The notes under the pieces were generated by a model. It did no database searches. It was not told the origin of the DNA and worked only from the letters and a program-made list of their open reading frames with translations. Shown piece by piece: positions 58,089-64,000 of a stretch of DNA of 64,000 nucleotides. This stretch comes from Psychrobacillus sp044762655 (lineage in GTDB: Bacteria > Bacillota > Bacilli > Bacillales_A > Planococcaceae): the NCBI RefSeq assembly GCF_044762655.1, contig NZ_JBIWER010000004.1, positions 186,001-250,000 of the forward strand, given 5' to 3'. Each line of letters starts with the position of its first letter. Positions within the stretch are counted from its first letter, which is position 1. The translations under genes and the position numbers were made by a program.

Positions 58089-59417
58089 CTATCCTGTAAA
58101 TACTTGATCATACGGGTATCGATAATGAACATTTTTGGGCTTCATAAGTATGAAAAACAAAGTTAAAGGACCAATCCTTCCGATAAACATTACTATGCAT
58201 AAAAGCAATTCTCCTATATCACTAATTTGTGACGTGATTCCCATTGATAGTCCAACAGTTCCAAAAGCTGATACAACTTCGAATGCTAGAGGTAAAAAAG
58301 GTATCTTCTCCGTAATAGTTAATAGAAATACAAAGCAAAAGACGATGAATAAACCAATAGTAGATATTGCTAAAGACCGTATTACTGTCTCCATACGGAT
58401 AGTTCTTCCGTATAATTCTGGTTCACTACGTCTTTGTAAAAATGAAACTGTAGCCAAAACTATTACCACAAACGTAGTTAGCTTAATCCCCGATGCCGTC
58501 GAAGCACTGCCTGCTCCTATAAACATTAAACCCATTGTGACAAGAATAGTGGGATCCTCCATATCACCATAATTTAATGTATTAAACCCTGCAGTACGAG
58601 GTGTCACGCCCTGGAAGTAGGACACCATTAATTTTTCTTGTAATGGCATAGAGCCAATTGTTGCTGGATTGTTATATTCCAGTACGAAAACGAAGACGAT
58701 GGCAATAACATTAATAATTATCGTCCCGACAATCATCATTTTCGTGTGAAGCGACCATTGCTTAAATGACTTTTTCTGTTGAATATCGACTACTACAGTA
58801 AATCCGATTCCACCAATTATAAATAATAATGATAAAACGATGTTCACAATAGGATCATTTGCAAAGCCAATCAGGTTATCAGGGAACAAGGCAAACCCAG
58901 CATTATTAAATGCAGAAATGACATGAAAGACACTTAAATATAAAGCTTCCTTAAAACCAAAAGTTGGTATCCAGTGTATGGTCAAAATTACTGTTGCAAA
59001 AAGTTGTACCGATAGAACAAATGTTAAAATCAACCTCACTAGTTTTATGATGCCGCCTATCGAATTTTGATTGAATGATTCTTGTATATAAATACGATTT
59101 TGAAGACCTATTTTCTTCTTTAAGAGTATAAGTATAGCTACCGCAAATGTCATTAAACCAATACCACCACATTGAATAAGCATCATTAATACCACTTCTC
59201 CAAATACAGTTAAGGTCGTACCAGGATCAAATACACTAAGTCCTGTCACGGTTGTTGCCGATGTAACTACAAATAGCGCGTCAATCCATGATACGTGGGT
59301 TGTGGTCGAAATAGGCAATTTTATCAAAAGGGTTCCAATGAATATGAGAAACAAAAAACTCCCGGCTATTATAATAGGTGGTGAAATGCTTCTTCTTTTC
59401 TTTTTAATAGTTTGCAT
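58089..59417 (-). CDS. ktrB: Ktr-system potassium uptake protein KtrB
   Basis: Membrane ion-translocating subunit of 442 residues. The four pore repeats are readable: SATTVTGLSVF, ISAFNNAGFALF, GVTPRTAGFNTL and VSAFGTVGLSMG, each with the filter Gly. SASTASGIKL marks the intramembrane loop that gates transport in KtrB. It takes up K+ with Na+ and needs a KtrA/KtrC RCK partner, which is not in the window. Orphan location resembles B. subtilis ktrC or ktrD, so it could equally be KtrD. The ATG follows AGGAAGTG, which can pair with an upstream GAACACTTC. Confidence 0.92.
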   Translation of the reverse strand: MQTIKKKRRSISPPIIIAGSFLFLIFIGTLLIKLPISTTTHVSWIDALFVVTSATTVTGLSVFDPGTTLTVFGEVVLMMLIQCGGIGLMTFAVAILILLKKKIGLQNRIYIQESFNQNSIGGIIKLVRLILTFVLSVQLFATVILTIHWIPTFGFKEALYLSVFHVISAFNNAGFALFPDNLIGFANDPIVNIVLSLLFIIGGIGFTVVVDIQQKKSFKQWSLHTKMMIVGTIIINVIAIVFVFVLEYNNPATIGSMPLQEKLMVSYFQGVTPRTAGFNTLNYGDMEDPTILVTMGLMFIGAGSASTASGIKLTTFVVIVLATVSFLQRRSEPELYGRTIRMETVIRSLAISTIGLFIVFCFVFLLTITEKIPFLPLAFEVVSAFGTVGLSMGITSQISDIGELLLCIVMFIGRIGPLTLFFILMKPKNVHYRYPYDQVFTG

Positions 59418-59419
59418 AT

Positions 59420-59495
59420 GAACACTTCCTAATACCAGATTTGAAAAACCCTATTTCGTAAAAGAAGTTGAAGGTAATAATACTCCGAAGTGTTC
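59420..59495 (-). promoter_or_regulatory. possible ribosome-binding-site sequestering stem in the ktrB leader
   Basis: On the minus strand GAACACTTC (59495-59487) is perfectly complementary to GAAGTGTTC (59428-59420), which includes part of the ktrB Shine-Dalgarno sequence and ends at the start codon. A 58-base loop separates them. Confidence 0.4.
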
Positions 59496-59586
59496 AGCTT
59501 GTAAATATATATTTTGTAAACTCCCGACAATAATTATAGTGGTGAAATATGGCGATGCTGAAATATTGCTTTGGAATGGAGACAAC

Positions 59587-59626
59587 AAAAAGCCCACTCT
59601 GGTCAGGTATATTACCTTAATGGGCA
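59587..59626 (-). terminator. terminator of the small Rpn-like ORF
   Basis: GCCCA / TGGGC ends with inner AGGT/ACCT pairing, followed on the minus strand by CTTTTTG. Confidence 0.7.
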
Positions 59627-59639
59627 TAAAAAACGAAAA

Positions 59640-59786
59640 TTATTTATCTAATTCTTTTTTAAGTGTTTCTATCTCTATTATTAAAGCAGTTACTAATACG
59701 ATTTGCTCAATTGGCTTGGATAGATTTAATAATTGTTTGGCTATTTCCCTTTTTTCTAGCAATTTCCCTTGTTCTAGCCTTGTCAT
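59640..59786 (-). pseudogene. 48-codon remnant of a Rpn/PD-(D/E)XK transposase-like protein C-terminus
   Basis: The frame reads MTRLEQGKLLEKREIAKQLL, NLSKPIEQIVLVTALIIE and ends LKKELDK. This is the pattern of the C-terminal tail of Rpn-family putative transposases/nucleases (EQG-repeat, then IAKxLL and PIEQI..T). The nuclease domain is absent and the frame is closed by TGA just before the ATG, so it is probably a decayed relic followed by its old terminator. A GGAGGGG lies 17 bases upstream, too far for a good start. Together with the hairpin and the ktrB leader, it is all I see in 59418-59821. Confidence 0.5.
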
Positions 59787-59821
59787 TCATTTAACTAACT
59801 AATCCCCTCCAAAACCTACCT

Positions 59822-60424
59822 TTAAAATAGACCAATCAGTAGATAAATAGCTGTTCCCCAAATAAAGATTGCTGAACATTTATTAAATAAAATGAATATT
59901 TGACCTGAAATGTTTATTTTTTTCAATGTTGCACCTAAAACTGCTAAGCCGAAAAACCAAATCCAAGATATAAAGACACAAGCAATGGTAAAGAAAAGTA
60001 ATTGTTGACCACTATACTTTACAGCACTTGTCCCAATTACACCGATAATATCTAATAATGCATGTGGATTAAGGAAGGACACGGAAAGTGCAAAAACAAT
60101 TTGCTTCTTCAAAGGTAATGCTTCTTTTCCTGATAGGTTCATTGCTTCCGAAGACCAAATCACTTTTCCCATATATAAAAGGAATAGAATTCCTGCAACT
60201 AACAAAACAATCCTTAGCCATTCAAATTGCAAGACGATTAATGATAATCCTAAGATGGCGAGTACGATTAATACTGTGTCACAAATTGCTGCGGTTACCA
60301 CAGCAGGAAGTGATTTAAGCAGGCTTGGTTGAGTAACTCCTTGCGTGAAGACAAATACATTTTGTACTCCTAACGGCAGTATAAGACCAAATGCCAAGAG
60401 GACACCATGAATAATAGGTTCCAT
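59822..60424 (-). CDS. LysE/ArgO-family amino-acid exporter
   Basis: Exporter of 200 residues with six helices: GVLLAFGLILPLGVQNVFVFTQG (the LysE N-terminal signature PxGPQN in the form PLGVQN), DTVLIVLAILGLSLIV, LLYMGKVIWSS, and FALSVSFLNPHALLDIIGVIGTS with the conserved NPHA(L)xD. ArgO and LysE expel arginine or lysine. The ATG follows AAAGGAGCTG; the 40-codon extension to 60544 is rejected. It is divergent from adaA. Confidence 0.92.
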   Translation of the reverse strand: MEPIIHGVLLAFGLILPLGVQNVFVFTQGVTQPSLLKSLPAVVTAAICDTVLIVLAILGLSLIVLQFEWLRIVLLVAGILFLLYMGKVIWSSEAMNLSGKEALPLKKQIVFALSVSFLNPHALLDIIGVIGTSAVKYSGQQLLFFTIACVFISWIWFFGLAVLGATLKKINISGQIFILFNKCSAIFIWGTAIYLLIGLF

Positions 60425-60601
60425 CTTTTCAGCTCCTTTCTTCTCTATCATACCTATGATATAAATAAAGAAAAAGTCCACTTGAATAATTGAATTTCCT
60501 ATTACTTCAAATAAATATTTCGTTATCTTGCTTTTACATACCAAAAACTCTTATTAACGAAGAAATCCGTGTATACTACACATATAAAAGAGGTGATTCC
60601 G

Positions 60602-61192
60602 ATGACTTACAATCAAGAAGTCATGCGATTGACTGATGAACGTTGGCAAGCAATTACGCATAATGATCATTCGTATGATGATATTTTTATTTACGCAGTA
60701 AAATCAACGGGTATCTGCTGTCGACCGTCTTGCAAATCGAGGGACCCTAAAAAAGAGAACGTTCGCATCTTTAAGGACGTGGAAGAGGCGTTAACGGAAG
60801 GGTTTCGTCCTTGTAAACGGTGCAAGCCTGTTGGTATACGTTTGCCAGAAGAGGAATGGGTAGTCCAAATACAAGAATATATAAACTCGAATTATCATGA
60901 ATCACTATCATTGGAAGTATTAGCAAATATATGTCATGGAAGTCCCTATCATTTACAGCGAACATTTAAGAGAATTATTGGGTTGACGCCTACTGAGTAC
61001 ATACAGCAAGTACGAATTTCAAATGCGATGAAAGAACTTACCGCACATAAGAAGTCTATTGCAGAAGTCGGTTTGGCTGTAGGGCTCCCCAATACAACCT
61101 ATTTCATTACTTTTTTTAAAAATAGAATCGGCCAAACGCCTAAACAATATCAAAAAACGATGATGGAGGTCCAAAAAAGTGGAGAAAAGTAG
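60602..61192 (+). CDS. adaA: methylphosphotriester-DNA methyltransferase / AraC activator AdaA
   Basis: Protein of 196 residues. Residues 5-82 form the Ada N-terminal zinc domain with the four Cys ligands in YAVKSTGICCRPSCKSRDPK and GFRPCKRCKP. The first Cys accepts methyl groups from DNA phosphotriesters. Residues 90-190 are an AraC DNA-binding domain (LSLEVLANICHGSPYHLQRTFKR, VGLAVGLPNTTYFITFFKNRIG). Methylated AdaA activates the adaptive response to alkylation. ATG 60602 follows AGAGGTG. It is in an operon with adaB. Confidence 0.93.
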   Translation: MTYNQEVMRLTDERWQAITHNDHSYDDIFIYAVKSTGICCRPSCKSRDPKKENVRIFKDVEEALTEGFRPCKRCKPVGIRLPEEEWVVQIQEYINSNYHESLSLEVLANICHGSPYHLQRTFKRIIGLTPTEYIQQVRISNAMKELTAHKKSIAEVGLAVGLPNTTYFITFFKNRIGQTPKQYQKTMMEVQKSGEK

Positions 61193-61202
61193 GGAGAGTA
61201 TT

Positions 61203-61691
61203 GTGTATTGGATGTTGTTAAATTGCGGACCATGGACAATGTACATCGCAGCAACAAAGGAAGGTCTTTGTTATGTCGGTTCACAGCTGGCACCATTTGA
61301 AGAACTTTCTAAATGGGTGAAGAAGCGACTCCCTGCCTATGTACTTTTGGAGGATAAGTATGTAATGAAACCATATGCAACAGAATTGACGGACTACTTA
61401 GAAGGACGAAGGAAAAAATTCACATTGCCCATGGACCTTCATGGTACTGCTTTTCAACAGGCTGTCTGGAAGGTGTTGCAGGAAATTCCTTTTGGTCAAA
61501 CGGTTTCGTATTCGGATATTGCAGAACAGATTCAAAAACCGAGTGCAGTTCGTGCTGTTGGGACTGCAATTGGTGCTAATCCTGTATTAATCACCGTTCC
61601 TTGTCATCGTGTCATCGGCAAAAGTGGAAAATTGACTGGATACAGAGGCGGTTTAGAAATGAAAGAACTACTATTAGGGTTAGAAAAGTAG
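61203..61691 (+). CDS. adaB: methylated-DNA-[protein]-cysteine methyltransferase AdaB
   Basis: Repair protein of 162 residues that takes the methyl group from O6-methylguanine. The acceptor Cys is in VLITVPCHRVIGKSGKLTGYRGG, and the helix-turn-helix is QAVWKVLQEIPFGQTVSYSDIA with the Arg finger region SAVRAVGTAIGANP. The GTG start 61203 lies five bases after GGGAGAG, 11 bases from the adaA stop; an earlier GTG at 61179 would overlap adaA. The split AdaA/AdaB arrangement is that of B. subtilis. Confidence 0.93.
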   Translation: MYWMLLNCGPWTMYIAATKEGLCYVGSQLAPFEELSKWVKKRLPAYVLLEDKYVMKPYATELTDYLEGRRKKFTLPMDLHGTAFQQAVWKVLQEIPFGQTVSYSDIAEQIQKPSAVRAVGTAIGANPVLITVPCHRVIGKSGKLTGYRGGLEMKELLLGLEK

Positions 61692-61777
61692 TTACTCCGA
61701 ATAGGATAGTAGGAACAACTCGAAGAGGATTAGTTTACAGACGTAATATTTCGAATACTTGCTTTTTAATAAATCGG

Positions 61778-61806
61778 TTGACCTATAGGTGTTATCAGAC
61801 TATAAT
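61778..61806 (+). promoter_or_regulatory. sigma-A promoter of the Phe T-box operon
   Basis: TTGACC (61778-61783), exactly 17 bp, TATAAT (61801-61806). It lies immediately upstream of the T-box leader. Confidence 0.85.
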
Positions 61807-61829
61807 TTCGTTTAATACATTTTATAGCA

Positions 61830-62082
61830 AATGAGCGACGAAGAGAACTTTATTAAGCCGGTCTCCCTGTTACAAGAGAATCAGTGGTTGGTGAAAACTG
61901 ATACAAAGATTTGGTGAATTTCATTCTTAGAGCTTTTTTATACTACATTATGCTTAATGTAGTGTAAAACGGATTAAACCGTTATTTTACCAAGTGGGAA
62001 ACATAGCTTTGTTTCCAATTAGGGTGGTACCGCGTGAAAAGCCACGTCCCTATCGTAACAGATAGAGACGTGGCTTTTTTGA
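61830..62082 (+). promoter_or_regulatory. T-box riboswitch with UUC (phenylalanine) specifier
   Basis: Stem I shows AGAGAATCAGTGGTTGGTGA and the apical AAAACTGATACAAAGATTTG. The specifier loop reads GAAT-TTC-ATTCTTAGAGC, placing UUC (61920-61922) at the codon position, as in known GAAU-UAC-A Tyr leaders. The T-box core AGGGTGGTACCGCG (62021-62034) is perfect. The terminator is AAAAGCCACGTCCCTATC / GATAGAGACGTGGCTTTT, with T-run. Uncharged tRNA-Phe would turn on the downstream transporter. Confidence 0.88.
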
Positions 62083-62120
62083 CTTTTATTCTATAGAAGA
62101 CATAATAAAAATGGATTGGA

Positions 62121-63482
62121 ATGGTTAGTTTGCAAAAAACAGAACAATGGTCATCAAAGGTTGGCTTTATCTTATCAGCTGCAGGATCAGCTATTGGAGT
62201 AGGTGCAATTTGGAAGCTACCTTACGTTACAGGTATAAGTGGAGGAGGGGCCTTCTTTCTTCTATTTATCTTATTTTCTTTGTTTATGGGCTTCCCTTTA
62301 TTATTAGCTGAGTTTGTTATTGGAAGAAGTACGCAAAAAGAAGCAATTAGTGCGTATCGTAGTCTTGCCCCTAATACTAACTGGCATTGGATAGGAAAGT
62401 TAGGTGTCTTCACTAGTTTTCTTCTGTTGTCTTTCTATAGTGTAATTGGTGGTTGGATTTTAATATATTTTGCAAAAGGTCTTTTTGGCGGAATTATTAG
62501 CGAAGGGGCAGATTATGGGTCTGTCTTTAACATAACGATAGGAAATCCTTTCTTGGTTATTATTGCTCAATTTGTATTCTTAGCTATTACTGTTTTAGTG
62601 GTAGCAAAAGGAATTCAAAATGGAATTGAGAAAGTAAATAAAGTTTTAATGCCAGCTTTATTTGGATTATTTATCATTCTAATCATCCGCTCTCTTACAT
62701 TAGATAATGCTATGGAGGGTGTTAAATTCTTTCTAGCACCTGATTTTTCGAATATCACTTCTCAAGGCATACTTTTTGCGATGGGCCAAGCCTTCTTCTC
62801 TTTAAGTGTCGGCGTATCAGTGATGGTTACTTATAGTTCGTATCTTTCTAAAAAAGAAAGCTTAGTACAACCAGCTATTTCAATTGTATCCATGAATTTA
62901 TTAATTGCTTTATTGGCAGGTTTAGCGATCTTCCCAGCTGTATTCTCACTTGGACTAGAACCAGCTGAAGGACCAGGTTTGCTATTTGTCGTATTGCCAG
63001 CTGTATTTGATCAAATTGTTTTTGGAGAAGTGTTCTTAATAGGTTTTTTAGCATTATTTTTGTTTGCTACATTAACTTCTGCCTTTTCTATGTTAGAGAT
63101 TATTGTGGCCTCTTTAGTTAAAGATAGACAAGAAAAGCGAACAAAATATGCTTATGTGATAGGTCTATTAATATTCTTAGTGGGAATCCCTTCCGCATTG
63201 TCCTATAGTGTTTTTGCTGATATTCTAATTTTCTCTAAAAGTCTATTTGATTCTGCCGATTATTTAGTTAGTAATATTTTAATGCCATTAGGAGTACTGT
63301 TAATCTCCATTTTTGTCTCACATAAGATAGAAAAAAGCACTTTACGAGAGGAGCTATTACAGCATTCTCGTTTAGGGGCAACTGCATTTAATGTATGGTT
63401 CTTTATAATGAAATTCATCATTCCGTTAGTAATTATCATCGTATTCCTTGACGCAACTGGCTTACTGGATAAAATAAAATAA
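62121..63482 (+). CDS. sodium:amino-acid symporter (NSS/SNF family), probably Phe uptake
   Basis: Transporter of 453 residues with about twelve helices in the neurotransmitter:sodium symporter fold: WSSKVGFILSAAGSAIGVGAIWKLPYVTG (helix 1 with the unwound Na/substrate site), GGGAFFLLFILFSLFMGFPLLLAEF, VGGWILIYFAK and FFSLSVGVSVMVTYSSYL (helix 6 site). Known bacterial members import Trp, Tyr or Leu. The T-box upstream has a Phe specifier, so it likely imports phenylalanine or aromatics when charged tRNA-Phe is short. ATG 62121 has only a weak site; TTG 62130 is an alternative. Confidence 0.9.
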   Translation: MVSLQKTEQWSSKVGFILSAAGSAIGVGAIWKLPYVTGISGGGAFFLLFILFSLFMGFPLLLAEFVIGRSTQKEAISAYRSLAPNTNWHWIGKLGVFTSFLLLSFYSVIGGWILIYFAKGLFGGIISEGADYGSVFNITIGNPFLVIIAQFVFLAITVLVVAKGIQNGIEKVNKVLMPALFGLFIILIIRSLTLDNAMEGVKFFLAPDFSNITSQGILFAMGQAFFSLSVGVSVMVTYSSYLSKKESLVQPAISIVSMNLLIALLAGLAIFPAVFSLGLEPAEGPGLLFVVLPAVFDQIVFGEVFLIGFLALFLFATLTSAFSMLEIIVASLVKDRQEKRTKYAYVIGLLIFLVGIPSALSYSVFADILIFSKSLFDSADYLVSNILMPLGVLLISIFVSHKIEKSTLREELLQHSRLGATAFNVWFFIMKFIIPLVIIIVFLDATGLLDKIK

Positions 63483-63528
63483 ACTAAAAGAGCTTATTCT
63501 CTAAGGGAATAAGCTCTTTTAGTTCTTA
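63483..63528. terminator. bidirectional terminator
   Basis: An 18-bp perfect stem, AACTAAAAGAGCTTATTC / GAATAAGCTCTTTTAGTT, between converging genes. Confidence 0.92.
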
Positions 63529-63540
63529 AATTATCTACAT

Positions 63541-64000
63541 TTATTTAACTGATAGTTCACTTTCCGTTACCCATTTGTGATTTTTCACTAGTTCTCCGCC
63601 TGTAGTTGGAGTGTAATCTACCATGTATACAGTAGTTTTTTCTGCCGAATCAATTTCTGCAGTAGCACCTTCCATACCAGACATATGATCAGCTTCAATA
63701 GTAATTTCTGTTCCTGGTTCTAGCGTTTTCTCCCCAGCGTCTTTAATCTCTTCTTGAATGACCCATTTATGATTTTCCACTCTTTCTCCACCAGACGTAG
63801 GTGTATAAGAAATGACATAGGCAGTTGTATCATAGGCGCCGACAATAGTTGCCTCTGCACCCTTCATACCTTCCATATGATCTGTTTCCAGACTAGCTTT
63901 ACTTCCCACCTCAAAAGTAGGATTATCCGCTACTGTCAAGCCCTCAGGAAGCTCGCCTGTACTAGAGTGGTCCATATTCGAGTGGTCCATGTTTTCATGT
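63541..64000 (-). CDS. ydhK: YdhK family protein (DUF1541 tandem), 5' end outside the window
   Basis: Two copies of the DUF1541 domain are present. Each starts VGSKASLETDHMEGMKGAE or GTEITIEADHMSGMEGATA and ends in a YTPTSGGERVENHKWV-type strand. A His/Met-rich segment (MDHSNMDHSS) precedes them, fitting copper binding. The frame stays open to base 64000 (HEN before the first Met), so the signal peptide or lipobox found in YdhK lies beyond the edge. Copper handling is inferred from composition. Confidence 0.9.
   Translation of the reverse strand, partial: HENMDHSNMDHSSTGELPEGLTVADNPTFEVGSKASLETDHMEGMKGAEATIVGAYDTTAYVISYTPTSGGERVENHKWVIQEEIKDAGEKTLEPGTEITIEADHMSGMEGATAEIDSAEKTTVYMVDYTPTTGGELVKNHKWVTESELSVK

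Noticed and set aside
59539..59802. Plus-strand open frame of 87 codons
   Set aside because: It overlaps the terminator hairpin and the Rpn-like frame in reverse, has no ribosome-binding site, and its product has no sensible composition.

Overview
The window is low-GC Gram-positive chromosomal DNA. The ribosome-binding sites are strong (AAGGAGG type), TTG and GTG starts are frequent, and sigma-A promoters are followed by intrinsic terminators. T-box and SAM-I leaders are present. Many proteins look like Bacillus subtilis families: YeeI, YdhK, AdaA/AdaB, CtaG, FabI, KtrB, DUF2512, DUF2339. AT-rich composition, Planococcaceae-style GC-rich intergenic repeats and spore-former gene families suggest Bacillales, probably the Planococcaceae/Caryophanaceae (Psychrobacillus, Sporosarcina or Lysinibacillus relatives). 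The genus is inference. I saw no rRNA, tRNA, CRISPR array, prophage or intact IS element.

Layout. 0-5 kb: small membrane and lipoprotein genes, a frameshifted DUF5412 gene, YeeI, DUF1801 and DUF2339. 5-10 kb: GNAT, Nudix, AraC/GyrI and VanZ genes, then an operon of nucleotidyltransferase, GNAT and MazG, then a membrane-anchored GNAT. 10-15.5 kb: an unusually short threonyl-tRNA synthetase behind two tandem T-boxes, a CoA-disulfide reductase and a large-subunit catalase. 15.5-20.2 kb: a SAM-I riboswitch operon with an acyl-CoA-dehydrogenase-like flavoprotein and a polar amino-acid ABC importer, probably for sulfur-compound uptake. 20-25 kb: FabI with a FapR-like site, a two-subunit GMC dehydrogenase, and a MerR/B12-domain regulator divergent from a membrane gene. 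25-38 kb: an HrtBA/MacB-type ABC pair, an aminotransferase, MATE, glutathione peroxidase, a tubby-like protein, DMT, a CorA-like protein, an Asn-rich small protein, and the DUF2243-CtaG-DUF2512 operon.

37.2-38.2 kb holds the strongest anomaly: an XRE helix-turn-helix fused to a complete but catalytically degenerate F1-ATPase beta-like domain. The regulator's upstream region carries a ladder of AGTAA/TTACT half-sites. 38-47 kb: isochorismatase, a four-gene lipoprotein-GNAT-TPR-NIPSNAP operon, a BtuF-like protein without signal peptide, DMT, PhnA, two small ORFs of 38 and 49 codons, and a pyruvate oxidase with a likely sigma-B promoter. 47-50 kb: secreted unknown proteins and an HAD phosphatase bracketed by short AACTAACGG repeats. 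50-64 kb: azoreductase, MFS genes (one broken by an in-frame amber codon), a YeiL-like regulator, an LLM oxidoreductase/HxlR pair, GNATs, KtrB, a LysE exporter, AdaA/AdaB, a T-box with a UUC (Phe) specifier ahead of a sodium:amino-acid symporter, and a YdhK gene running off the right edge.

Overall this is a housekeeping and accessory mosaic rather than an island. Amino-acid supply recurs as a theme (Thr and Phe T-boxes, SAM riboswitch, exporters and importers), as does redox or alkylation defence (catalase, CoADR, GPx, AzoR, Ada). All family calls come from reading the sequence and recalled family motifs; no database search was run.
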